From Cloacibacillus porcorum (lineage in GTDB: Bacteria > Synergistota > Synergistia > Synergistales > Synergistaceae): 64,000 nt of DNA. Each line of letters starts with the position of its first letter. Position 1 is the stretch's first letter. Location of the stretch: the NCBI RefSeq assembly GCF_001701045.1, contig NZ_CP016757.1, positions 434,001-498,000 on the forward strand, given 5' to 3'. A program made the translations under genes and the position numbers. The notes beneath the pieces are model-generated. The model worked only from the letters and a program-made list of their open reading frames with translations. It searched no databases and was not told the origin of the DNA. Shown piece by piece: positions 18,169-26,125 of this stretch.

Positions 18169-18660
18169 ATGTCGGTAAAAGGTAAAGTCTGGAAATACGG
18201 CGACGACGTCAATACGGACGTCATCTTCCCGGGGAAATACACATATACCATCAAGGAACGCGCGGACATGGCGAAGGTTGCCTGCGAAGACCTTGACCCC
18301 GAATTTACAAAGAATGCCCAGCCGGGAGACATCATCGTCGGCGGCAAAAACTGGGGCTGCGGCTCCAGCCGTGAGCAGGCGGTCTCCTGCCTCAAAGAGC
18401 GCGGCATCGCGGCGATCATTGCCAAGAGCTTCGCGCGCATCTACTACCGTAACTGCTTCAACGAGGGGCTGCCTATCATCATCTGCGCCGACGCGGTGGA
18501 CGCCATCAACGCCGGCGACGTTGTGGAGATAGACTTTGACCGCGGCGTAATCATCGCCGGCGGCAAAGAATATCCCTTTCCCCCCTATCCCGAATTCGTG
18601 CAGGGACTGATCAAGGACGGCGGGCTTATTCCGCACGTCAAGAAAGAGCTCGGTCTATAG
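18169..18660 (+). CDS. Aconitase-family small subunit, LeuD-like (second copy)
   Basis: 163 residues. Motifs are GKVWKYGDDVNTDVIFPGKY, VGGKNWGCGSSREQAV and FARIYYRNCFNEGLP. The GSSRE loop is intact. It follows its large subunit almost without a gap, so the two form one cytoplasmic dehydratase. A long hairpin separates this gene from the dehydrogenase that follows. Confidence 0.92.
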   Translation: MSVKGKVWKYGDDVNTDVIFPGKYTYTIKERADMAKVACEDLDPEFTKNAQPGDIIVGGKNWGCGSSREQAVSCLKERGIAAIIAKSFARIYYRNCFNEGLPIIICADAVDAINAGDVVEIDFDRGVIIAGGKEYPFPPYPEFVQGLIKDGGLIPHVKKELGL

Positions 18661-18667
18661 CACCGTT

Positions 18668-18708
18668 GATTAGATGTGCCGTTCGCGTCGCGGCCGGCAC
18701 ATCTGATC
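18668..18708 (+). promoter_or_regulatory. Long hairpin between second LeuD-like gene and dehydrogenase
   Basis: A 14-bp stem (18668-18681 with 18695-18708) broken only by one T-G pair; core arms are AGATGTGCCG and CGGCACATCT with a 13-base loop. No T-run follows. It probably stabilises or partly attenuates the polycistronic mRNA. Confidence 0.55.
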
Positions 18709-18782
18709 TGCGTAATATGGGTAAGTTGAGTATTTAAAGAAAACTTAGAAGCAATAAAAAATTAAGAGGAGGAACTACAACA

Positions 18783-20054
18783 ATGGCACGCAACATAATG
18801 AAGGTAAAAGAGACGAAGGACCGCTACGATGTAACCTACATGGCGGGAGACGATTCCGGCTTCGATATGATGGAAGGCGCGCTCCTCGTCCTTGAGGCGA
18901 TGAATCTGCCCATCAACTGGCACCGCGCCGACCTCGGCTGGTGCATGTGGGAGAAGTCGAACAAGAAATTCGGCGAAGGCGATCCCCGCTGCAACACCGT
19001 TCCGCCCGAAACGATCAAATCGATCCGCGATACGGACGCCACCCTTATGGCGGCCATCACCTCAAAGGCCGGCGTAAAGGGCTTCAAGTCCGCCATCCTT
19101 CAGATGCGCCAGCTCTTTGACCTCTACATCAACATCCGCCCCGCGAAGAAGCTGCCGGGAATCGGCACCCCTCTCGCGAAGGACCCCGACATCGACATCG
19201 TCATGTTCCGTGAGAACACGGAAGACCTCTACGCGGCGGTTGAATTCTTCCCGCTTCCCAAAGAGATGTTCGACCTCCACAAGGGCATGGACCGCTTCCG
19301 CGAGGGCAAGGGCGACGTCGCCGTGTCATGGCGCGTATTCTCCGAGCAGGGCTGCGAGCGCATAATCCGCGCGGCGTTTGAATATGCGAAGGCGACCGGC
19401 CGCAAGACGGTACACTGCGGCAACAAGGCCAACGTCATCCGCCAGACGGACGGCATGATGAAGAGAAAGTTCCTTGAGATCGCGAAGGAATACGAGCAGT
19501 ACGGCATTAAAGCCTACGAAGAAAACGCCGACGCGACGGCCATGTGGCTCATCAAGAACCCGCAGGACTACAGCGTAGTCGTGGCCTCCAACGTCTTCGG
19601 CGACATCCTCTCCGATGAAGCGTCACAGCTCACGGGCGGACTGGGCTTTGCCCCCTCGGGAAATATCGGCGTAGACGCAGCCATATTCGAGCCGTCAAGC
19701 GGGTCTGTCCCGAAGTATGCCCACCAGTACAAGGTCAACCCCAGCGCGATGATCATGACCGCGAAGATGATGCTTGAATACCTCGGCCTCGATGAAGACG
19801 CGGCGAAGATCGAAAAGGCCCTCGGCGAAGTCCTCGTTGAGAACAAGCCCGGAACCCTTACATACGACGTCCTTCGCGACTTCCGCGGCGACCCCGACTG
19901 GGAGAAGAACGCGGCCTCCACGATAGAGATGGCTACGGCGATCGCCCAGAAGCTCAACCCCGAATTCAAGGGCGAGAAGCTCGAGGCGGCCAAAGAAAAA
20001 GTCCACAAGATGTGCGCCTGGGACGAGGCCTCACTTATCGGATTCGCCGACTAA
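18783..20054 (+). CDS. Isocitrate/isopropylmalate-type dehydrogenase
   Basis: 423 residues, longer than LeuB. The beta-decarboxylating dehydrogenase motifs are present: MFRENTEDLYAAVEF, the substrate loop with TSKAGVKGFKSAILQMRQLF, the metal-binding aspartates in VVASNVFGDILSDEASQL, and a late glycine-rich coenzyme loop with SGSVPKYAH. It would oxidise and decarboxylate a 2-hydroxy tricarboxylic acid to a 2-oxo acid, isocitrate to 2-oxoglutarate being the simplest reading. The RENTED motif favours isocitrate-like substrates. It lies between the dehydratases and citrate lyase. Confidence 0.85.
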   Translation: MARNIMKVKETKDRYDVTYMAGDDSGFDMMEGALLVLEAMNLPINWHRADLGWCMWEKSNKKFGEGDPRCNTVPPETIKSIRDTDATLMAAITSKAGVKGFKSAILQMRQLFDLYINIRPAKKLPGIGTPLAKDPDIDIVMFRENTEDLYAAVEFFPLPKEMFDLHKGMDRFREGKGDVAVSWRVFSEQGCERIIRAAFEYAKATGRKTVHCGNKANVIRQTDGMMKRKFLEIAKEYEQYGIKAYEENADATAMWLIKNPQDYSVVVASNVFGDILSDEASQLTGGLGFAPSGNIGVDAAIFEPSSGSVPKYAHQYKVNPSAMIMTAKMMLEYLGLDEDAAKIEKALGEVLVENKPGTLTYDVLRDFRGDPDWEKNAASTIEMATAIAQKLNPEFKGEKLEAAKEKVHKMCAWDEASLIGFAD

Positions 20055-20069
20055 TTTTTAAATAACGAA

Positions 20070-20102
20070 CGCCGCTCCGCAGTTATCCTAAGCGGGGCGG
20101 CG
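20070..20102 (+). promoter_or_regulatory. Hairpin in the gap before citD
   Basis: CGCCGCTCCGC (20070-20080) pairs with GCGGGGCGGCG (20092-20102), 11 bp with one wobble. A second GC-rich inverted repeat lies near 20170-20195. No T-run. The 217-base gap has no gene; it may uncouple citDEF expression from the upstream genes. Confidence 0.45.
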
Positions 20103-20271
20103 GCGCTAAATAATCCAGCGGCCTTCCAATCGGTAAGAATCAGAATCGAGAGGCGGGCCGCGTCAACTATCGCCGGACGGCGGAAACGCCGGCGTTGCGG
20201 CGGCAAGTGCGGCATTATATAAAAATAACCGACGATCAGTAAGAAAGACCAGACCAAGGGGGAAAAGAAAA

Positions 20272-20544
20272 ATGAAGACATCCCAGGCCGGCACACTCGA
20301 ATCAATGGACTGCCTCGTGACCCTCACCGAAGCGCCATCGGGAGCCGGAATCAAAATAGAGATAACGGGAGCCAGCGCGGCCCGCTTCAAAAGCGCGATG
20401 GAAAAGAAAATAACCGACACCCTGTGCGAGCTGGGGACGAAAGACATCGAAGTCAGAGTCCAGGACAACGGAGCCCTCGACATCGTCCTCGGCGCGAGAG
20501 TCGAAGCGGCCTACAAAAGACTGCAAAAGGAGAGTGTTAAATAA
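20272..20544 (+). CDS. citD: Citrate lyase acyl carrier protein (gamma subunit)
   Basis: 90 residues, the normal size. The N-terminal AGTLESMDCLVTL matches the AGTLES-D site where known CitD proteins carry the phosphoribosyl-dephospho-CoA group on serine, here Ser11. The following fold includes LGARVEAAYKRL. It carries the acetyl/citryl group between the alpha and beta subunits. It abuts citE directly. Codon choice shifts here toward GAA, AAA and ATA compared with the dehydrogenase gene. Confidence 0.9.
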   Translation: MKTSQAGTLESMDCLVTLTEAPSGAGIKIEITGASAARFKSAMEKKITDTLCELGTKDIEVRVQDNGALDIVLGARVEAAYKRLQKESVK

Positions 20545-21405
20545 ATGAGACGCACAATGCTCTACCTTCCGGGCAACAACCCCAACATGCTCACGAGAGG
20601 CTACCTATTCGGTTCCGACGGAATAATCCTCGACCTTGAAGACGCCGTGGCGATGGTAGAAAAAGACACGGCGCGCATACTCGTCTCCAAATACCTCCAA
20701 CAGGGAGAATTCGGAGACTGCTACGTCTCAGTCCGCATCAACGGCATAGACACCGAATACTGGAAAGACGACCTAGCGGCCATAGTCCCCAACAAACGCC
20801 TCGACGGAATCCGCGTCCCCAAAGTCGAAGACGAAAACACCGTAAAAATAATAGACGAAGAACTCTCCAGACTGGAAGAACAAAACGGCCTTCCGGTGGG
20901 CAAACTCAGCCTCCACTGCCTCCTTGAGACCGCGCACGGCATCTGGAACGCCTACGAAATAGCCAAAGCCTCCCCGCGCATAGAGGCCATAATCCCCGGA
21001 GGAGAAGACCTCCGCGCCGACCTCAAAACCAACCGTTCAGACGACAGCACAGAACTCGAATGGGCGAGAAGAATGCTCGTCTTCGCGGCGCGCGCCGCGG
21101 GAGTAGAACCCCTCGACACAGTATTCGCGCGCATAACCGACGACGAAGGACTGCGCAAAGAGACCGAATTCATAAAACAGCTCGGCTTCTCCGGCAAATC
21201 CATAATCCACCCCAACCAGATAAAAATAATCCACGACATATTCACCCCCACCGAACAAGAAATAGCCAAAGCGCAGAAAATAATCGCCGCGGCCAAAGAG
21301 GCGGCGGCCCGCGGACAGGGAGCGGTAACAGTAGACGGCAAAATGGTAGACATCCCCGTAGTCAAAAGGGCGGAATACACACTCGTCCGCGCCGGCCTGG
21401 CATAA
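20545..21405 (+). CDS. citE: Citrate lyase beta subunit (citryl-ACP lyase)
   Basis: 286 residues. It begins MRRTMLYLPGNNPNML and has the metal-site stretch GIILDLEDAVA, then INGIDTEYWKDDL and PGGEDLRADL; FSGKSIIHPNQI is the family signature near residue 220. It cleaves citryl-ACP to oxaloacetate and acetyl-ACP in the cytoplasm. It starts right after citD and is followed by citF. No citC, citX or citG is in the window, so activation of the carrier must be encoded elsewhere. Confidence 0.93.
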   Translation: MRRTMLYLPGNNPNMLTRGYLFGSDGIILDLEDAVAMVEKDTARILVSKYLQQGEFGDCYVSVRINGIDTEYWKDDLAAIVPNKRLDGIRVPKVEDENTVKIIDEELSRLEEQNGLPVGKLSLHCLLETAHGIWNAYEIAKASPRIEAIIPGGEDLRADLKTNRSDDSTELEWARRMLVFAARAAGVEPLDTVFARITDDEGLRKETEFIKQLGFSGKSIIHPNQIKIIHDIFTPTEQEIAKAQKIIAAAKEAAARGQGAVTVDGKMVDIPVVKRAEYTLVRAGLA

Positions 21406-21430
21406 ACTGGTCAACAAGAGGTGAAATGAC

Positions 21431-22978
21431 ATGACGAAAAACGCAGTAAAGCGGGAAATCCCCGACTACATAGAGGGCTACGGCCAAGTAAAACACTACC
21501 AGGGAGCCTTTGCGAGAAAACCCGAAGGCAGCATATCGGGAGCCAAACTCCGCTGCTACAACAGCGACATCACCGACAAAACAGTATCCTCAATCAAAGA
21601 GGCCATCAAAGCGGCGGGCCTCAAAGACGGCATGACAATCTCCTTCCACCACCACCTCAGAAACGGAGACTACGTAGTCAACATGGTCCTGGACGCCTGC
21701 GCCGAACTTGGCATCAAAGGACTCACCCTCTTCCCGACAGCCCTCTTCGGAGTCCACAAAAAAGTCATAGACCACATCAAAAGCGGAGTAGTGACAAAAA
21801 TCATGGGCTCAGTCAACGGCCCCATAGGCCAGCTCGTCTCCGAAGGCGGCATGCAGGTACCCGTAGTCCTCAGAAGCCACGGAGGGCGTCCCCGCGCCGT
21901 AATGGCGGGAGACGTCCACATAGACGTCGCCTTCATCGGAGCGCCCACGGCGGACAAATACGGCAACATCTGCGGCACCCTGGGCAAATCCGCCTGCGGC
22001 TCCCTGGGCTACGCCTACACCGACGCCGACTACGCCGACAAAGTCATAGCAATAACAGACAACCTCGTACAATACCCTGCGGCGCCCGTCTCCATCCCCC
22101 AGACCAAAGCCGACCTCGTAGTAGAAGTCCCCTCCATAGGCGACCCCGCAGGAATAGTCTCCGGAACCACCAAAGTCACCAGAGACCCGCTGAGACTCCT
22201 CATCTCCAGCTACGCCTCGCGCCTCATAGAAGCCAGCCCCTACTTCAAAGACGGAATCTCCTTCCAGACCGGAGCCGGAGGCATCCCGCTGGCAGTCACC
22301 GCCTTCATGAAAGAGGCCATGCTCAAAAAAGGAATCAAAGGCAGCTTCGGACTCGGAGGAATAACCGGCTACTTCGTCGAACTCCTCAAAGATGGGCTCG
22401 TGGACAAACTAATGGACGTCCAGTCATTCGACCTTGAAGCCGTCAAATCCATCGGAGAAAACCCCAACCACATAGAAATCTCCGCCGACTGGTACGCCAA
22501 CCCGTGGAACTGCGGAGCTGCGGTAAACATGCTGGATGTAGTGATCCTCGGAGCGACCGAAGTAGACACCGACTTCAACGCCAACGTCAACACCGAAGCC
22601 GACGGAGCGCTGCTCCACGGGACCGGAGGCCACCAGGACACCGCGGCGGGAGCCAAACTGACAATAATAGCGCAGCCGCTCCTGAGAGGCAGAATCCCCT
22701 GCGTGACGGACAAAGTCTACAACGTCACCACACCGGGAGAAGTAGTCGACGCCATAGTGACCGAATACGGAGTCACCCTCAACCCGAGAAGAAAAGACCT
22801 GTTAGACGCCGTATCTGGTCTCAAGGGACTTCCCATAATCAGCATGGAAGAACTGGCGGCGAGGGCGAAGAAAATGTCCGGTCCGACCGACCCCGTGGCG
22901 ACCACAGACCGGATAATAGGAGTAGTCGAGTGGAGAGACGGCACCGTTATCGACGTCGTCAGACAGCTTAAAAAGTAA
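21431..22978 (+). CDS. citF: Citrate lyase alpha subunit (citrate:acetyl-ACP transferase)
   Basis: 515 residues, the expected size. Landmarks are ISFHHHLRNGDYVVN, the glycine-rich FGLGGITGYFVELL and VTLNPRRKDL. The segment GDVHIDVAFIGAPTADKYGN fits the CoA-transferase-like fold. It exchanges citrate for acetate on the carrier protein. With the aconitase pairs and dehydrogenase it could join 2-oxoglutarate, isocitrate, citrate and acetate plus oxaloacetate in one route; direction is inferred. A terminator follows at 23004. Confidence 0.94.
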   Translation: MTKNAVKREIPDYIEGYGQVKHYQGAFARKPEGSISGAKLRCYNSDITDKTVSSIKEAIKAAGLKDGMTISFHHHLRNGDYVVNMVLDACAELGIKGLTLFPTALFGVHKKVIDHIKSGVVTKIMGSVNGPIGQLVSEGGMQVPVVLRSHGGRPRAVMAGDVHIDVAFIGAPTADKYGNICGTLGKSACGSLGYAYTDADYADKVIAITDNLVQYPAAPVSIPQTKADLVVEVPSIGDPAGIVSGTTKVTRDPLRLLISSYASRLIEASPYFKDGISFQTGAGGIPLAVTAFMKEAMLKKGIKGSFGLGGITGYFVELLKDGLVDKLMDVQSFDLEAVKSIGENPNHIEISADWYANPWNCGAAVNMLDVVILGATEVDTDFNANVNTEADGALLHGTGGHQDTAAGAKLTIIAQPLLRGRIPCVTDKVYNVTTPGEVVDAIVTEYGVTLNPRRKDLLDAVSGLKGLPIISMEELAARAKKMSGPTDPVATTDRIIGVVEWRDGTVIDVVRQLKK

Positions 22979-23003
22979 GAATACTATAAATTAAATATCG
23001 CAG

Positions 23004-23033
23004 TGCGCCTCCGGCTTGGGGGCGCATGTTTTG
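23004..23033 (+). terminator. Intrinsic terminator of the citDEF operon
   Basis: TGCGCCTCC (23004-23012) pairs with GGGGGCGCA (23018-23026) around the loop GGCTT, followed by TGTTTTG. It ends the cit transcript just before the small-RNA promoter, so that RNA starts independently. Confidence 0.75.
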
Positions 23034-23059
23034 TATAGGGTTGGAATGTCTGATATAAT
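23031..23059 (+). promoter_or_regulatory. Promoter of the CRISPR-repeat-like small RNA
   Basis: A perfect extended -10, TG-A-TATAAT (23051-23059, TATAAT at 23054-23059), with TTGTAT at 23031-23036 and a 17-base spacer. The expected transcription start, 6-7 bases after the -10, is 23065-23067, exactly the first base of the diverged CRISPR repeat. Confidence 0.7.
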
Positions 23060-23065
23060 TTACAA

Positions 23066-23155
23066 GTCGTGCCTTTTAGGCACGTTAGTTGAAACTTTGT
23101 GTTATATGTATTGACGACGAAAACATCTCTTTTTTATAAAAGGGATGTTTTTTTG
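23066..23155 (+). ncRNA. Putative crRNA-like regulatory RNA (CreR/CreA-like) upstream of cas3
   Basis: Three parts are visible. First is a lone 30-base repeat relative (23066-23095) ending TTAGTTGAAAC, 10 of 11 bases like the array repeat's 3' handle. Its hairpin arms CGTGCCT/AGGCACG differ from the array arms CACGCCC/GGGCGTG by three paired changes that all keep pairing. Second is a 25-base spacer-like segment (23096-23120). Third is an intrinsic terminator (arms 23121-23133 and 23138-23150, then a T-run). The spacer-like 5' end matches a PAM-flanked site at 23162-23186. Cas5c could process it and Cascade use it to repress a nearby promoter. RNA expression is inferred. Confidence 0.65.
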
Positions 23156-23161
23156 TATTTT

Positions 23162-23186
23162 ATATCTTTACTTATAACACAAAGAA
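23162..23186 (-). promoter_or_regulatory. Predicted Cascade target site of the crRNA-like RNA
   Basis: Read on the minus strand, a TTC PAM (complement of 23184-23186) is followed by TTTGTGTTATA, identical to the first 11 bases of the spacer-like segment at 23096. Positions 13-15 and 18-19 also match, 16 of 19 in all, then matching stops. Partial, seed-only pairing is what regulatory Cascade guides use to bind without cutting. The site overlaps the predicted promoter at 23167-23195. Confidence 0.55.
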
Positions 23187-23195
23187 GGTTAAAAT
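23167..23195 (+). promoter_or_regulatory. Predicted promoter facing the small ORF and cas operon
   Basis: TTTACT (23167-23172), 17 bases and TAAAAT (23190-23195). The -35 is moderate, the -10 five of six. The predicted Cascade site covers the -35 and most of the spacer. Other possible cas promoters are TATAAT at 23414-23419 and TTGTAG-17-TAATAT at 23475-23503, so assignment is open. Confidence 0.4.
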
Positions 23196-23230
23196 TATTT
23201 GTGTTGAACATAAGAATGATGGAGATGATC

Positions 23231-23395
23231 ATGGTGCATTTATTTTCAAATAAAAAAATATCACTTGTCATAAGATTTTGTGGAATGAAATTGAAATTGA
23301 ACTATGTTTCTTCTAATTCTCCCCTTTGGCTTGACTCTACTATGTGGGTAAGAGCTAAATATAAAAATATGGTCTTTGATAAAGCAAATGAATGA
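23231..23395 (+). CDS. Possible small basic protein before cas3
   Basis: 54 codons from an ATG with GGAG six bases upstream; earlier in-frame starts at 23201 (GTG) and 23216 (ATG) are possible. The peptide is rich in Lys and aromatic residues (MVHLFSNKKISLVIRFCGMK at its start) and AT-rich in codon use, unlike the chromosome. I recognise no family. It lies just downstream of the predicted Cascade-controlled promoter, which would fit a repressed toxin (CreT-like) gene, but it could equally be non-coding leader. The remaining bases to 23548 hold only candidate promoters. Confidence 0.3.
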   Translation: MVHLFSNKKISLVIRFCGMKLKLNYVSSNSPLWLDSTMWVRAKYKNMVFDKANE

Positions 23396-23548
23396 ATTAT
23401 TTGAAAATTACGTTATAATATAAAAATAGATCATAGCATTTTATAAAGTTCTTTATATGTGTATTGCTACTTAATTGTAGTTTTGTTGCATGGTTCATAA
23501 TATATACACAGATCGGATGAATAAATATTCGGAAGATGGGGTGTAATA

Positions 23549-26125
23549 ATGGATCAAACAGAATATATAGCGCATCTCAGGGATAAGGAACCCCGGTCTC
23601 AGAGTGTAGAAAAACATCTTTTAGAAACCGCCGTTCTGGCTAAGCGGTATGCCTCCGTCGCTGGATTGGGGGGAATTGGTGAATTATTGGGGCTTCTCCA
23701 TGATCTTGGCAAATATTCCTCTGATTTTCAACAATATATAAAAAGTTTGTCTGGATTTTATGATCAGGATCATGATGACGACAGCTGTTCTCAGAGAACA
23801 GAGAAAAATAAGCAAACGTTATCTATGAAGGGGAAAATAGATCATTCCACAGCGGGAGCCCAGTTTATATGGCAGCAGCTGGGTTGTAATAAGAAAGACT
23901 GGATAAAACTCACCGCGGCGGAGATGCTGGCGGTTATTCTAGCCGGACATCATGGCGGGTTGATGGATATTTCATCGGAGGGGGGCGACCTTTTTCTCAA
24001 GAGGATGAAAAAAGAAGATGGAAAAACTCATCTGACTGAGGTCGCAACAAAAATATCTCCTGAAGTTCGTGATCGGGTCGACAAGCGGCTGGCATCCTGT
24101 GTGACGATTTCAAAACTTAAAAAATTAATATTAAATATTAAGGTGAAGGAAGATGCAATCACAGAAGAATCCCTTAAAGATCTGGAGTTGGCGGCGGACG
24201 ATGGCTCAGCAAAGCTAAAATGCAATGAAATAAAAACGGCTGGGGCGGCCAGATTGTGGTTCGGTTTGGGCTGTCTGACAAAGTTTCTGTTCAGTGCACT
24301 GGTAGACGCAGACAGATGCGGCACGATTGATTTTTGTGTTGACGGCGCCGCCGAGGCCAGACAAAATTCGAATTATACAGGCTGGAGCATCCTTTCGGAA
24401 CGGCTGGAACGGTATCTTTCCCATTTTTCAGCGGATACTTCTGTAAACAGGATACGCAGGGATATTTCAGATTCATGCCGTGATGCGGCGCAGCGGGGCC
24501 GCGGCATATTTACCTTGACCGTTCCCACGGGCGGCGGAAAGACTTTGGCCAGCATGAGGTTTGCCCTCGAACTGGCGAAACGTTCCGTAGACGACGCACA
24601 TCCCATCGAGCGGATTATTTATGTTCTTCCATACACGACGATAATTGATCAAAATGCCGCCAAGACACGTGAAATCCTTGAGACGGAGGCGGATCGTGGT
24701 AAAGTTGTGTTGGAGTGTCACTCGAATCTGCTTGAGGAGAACGAAACTTGGGAGGGAAAGCTCCTATCAGAAAATTGGGATGCGCCGGTTGTCTTTACCA
24801 CCAACGTTCAGTTCCTGGAGGCTCTTTTTTCCGGTGGGACAAGGAGTATCAGGCGAATGCACCAGATGGCCGGCTCTATCATTATTTTTGACGAGATACA
24901 GGCCTTGCCGATCAAGATGGTACATCTTTTCTGCGGTGCTTTGAATTTTCTGCTTGAGCAGTGTGGCGCTACGGTCCTTCTCTGTACTGCCACACAGCCG
25001 CTGCTCAATGGAGTATCAAAAGATTACGGCTCACTGCGCTACGGTGCGGAGGATGAAATTATTCCTGACGCCAGAATGTTGTTTGATTCTCTTAAAAGAG
25101 TGGAGATCAAGGACTGCACGAAGATAGGCGGCTATTCAATCGGAGAACTGGGTGATATGGCAATTGAAAAGCAGCAGGAATTTATCTCAATTCTAGCTAT
25201 TGTAAATACTACTGCCGTCGCCAGGAAGCTTTATGTCGATATAAGGTCTAAGCTTGAAGCGGAGTCCGCAGTGAGCGTTGTCCACCTGAGTGCGTTGATG
25301 TGCCCAGATCACCGCAAGGTGGTTTTGGATGGTATTAACGAGCGGTTGAAGGCTGTAAAACCCATAATCTGTGTCTCTACACAGGTGATGGAGGCGGGGA
25401 TAGATGTCGATTTTGGCAGTGGGATACGCTCTCTTGCAGGCTTCGATTCGATCGTGCAGGCTGCCGGCCGCTGTAACCGGGAGGGACAAAAGGCGACGGC
25501 GCCCATGTTTATCGTCAATCCAGCCGATGAGAACCTTGATAGGCTTATTGATATTAAAGCAGGGCGTCATGCTGCGGAGAGGGTTTTGAACGAGCTTTCA
25601 TTAAATGCAGAAGGCGGGAAAGAAGATATTTTATCACTGGAAAATATTACGCGTTATTTTCAATACTATTTTTATGAGCGCCGCCAGGAAATGAGATATA
25701 ATGTCGAGACCGATCACGGAGAAGATACTCTGTGGAATCTACTCTCGCTGAACGTCAAAGTTCCTACGCCTCCCGGACGAAAAATCAGGCAGGCATTTGC
25801 CACTGCGGGAAACCTTTTTAATGTCATTGACGCGCCTACAAAGGGCGTTATCGTTCAATACCGCGAAGGTGAGGAGCTTGTAAATCAGCTGGCCCTTGAG
25901 GATGACCCTTCCATGGTAAAAAAATTGCTGCACAAAGCGCAGCGGTTTTCAGTAAACGTTTATCCATATCAATTTGATGCCCTCTACGAATGCCGGGGGA
26001 TATATAAACAGTCTCTCTGCGGTGCAGGCTGCACTGAGGTCTGGATTCTGGCGCGGGAGTTTTACGACGATGAATTTGGTCTGAGTATGACATCAATTGG
26101 GAAATTAAAATTGGAGGTGACATAG
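23549..26125 (+). CDS. cas3: Type I-C CRISPR helicase-nuclease Cas3
   Basis: 858 residues. The N-terminal HD nuclease has LLHDLGKYSSDF (HD at 51-52), DHSTAGAQF and AGHHGGL. The superfamily-2 helicase follows with VPTGGGKTLASMRFAL (Walker A, near 330), DEIQAL, CTATQPLL and the late AAGRCNREG motif VI. It degrades DNA after Cascade recognises a target. GC content drops from the cit cluster to this operon, suggesting acquisition by transfer. The stop overlaps the cas5 start by one base. Confidence 0.95.
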   Translation: MDQTEYIAHLRDKEPRSQSVEKHLLETAVLAKRYASVAGLGGIGELLGLLHDLGKYSSDFQQYIKSLSGFYDQDHDDDSCSQRTEKNKQTLSMKGKIDHSTAGAQFIWQQLGCNKKDWIKLTAAEMLAVILAGHHGGLMDISSEGGDLFLKRMKKEDGKTHLTEVATKISPEVRDRVDKRLASCVTISKLKKLILNIKVKEDAITEESLKDLELAADDGSAKLKCNEIKTAGAARLWFGLGCLTKFLFSALVDADRCGTIDFCVDGAAEARQNSNYTGWSILSERLERYLSHFSADTSVNRIRRDISDSCRDAAQRGRGIFTLTVPTGGGKTLASMRFALELAKRSVDDAHPIERIIYVLPYTTIIDQNAAKTREILETEADRGKVVLECHSNLLEENETWEGKLLSENWDAPVVFTTNVQFLEALFSGGTRSIRRMHQMAGSIIIFDEIQALPIKMVHLFCGALNFLLEQCGATVLLCTATQPLLNGVSKDYGSLRYGAEDEIIPDARMLFDSLKRVEIKDCTKIGGYSIGELGDMAIEKQQEFISILAIVNTTAVARKLYVDIRSKLEAESAVSVVHLSALMCPDHRKVVLDGINERLKAVKPIICVSTQVMEAGIDVDFGSGIRSLAGFDSIVQAAGRCNREGQKATAPMFIVNPADENLDRLIDIKAGRHAAERVLNELSLNAEGGKEDILSLENITRYFQYYFYERRQEMRYNVETDHGEDTLWNLLSLNVKVPTPPGRKIRQAFATAGNLFNVIDAPTKGVIVQYREGEELVNQLALEDDPSMVKKLLHKAQRFSVNVYPYQFDALYECRGIYKQSLCGAGCTEVWILAREFYDDEFGLSMTSIGKLKLEVT

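Noticed and set aside
23099-23395. A 98-codon open frame beginning inside the crRNA-like RNA
   Set aside because: Its first half crosses the spacer-like segment and terminator and has no ribosome binding site. Only the part from 23231 was kept as a weak candidate.
23449-23475. A second TTC followed by TTTATATGTGTATTG, resembling the spacer-like segment
   Set aside because: Mismatches at positions 4, 6 and 8 onward break the seed; the site at 23162-23186 is far better.
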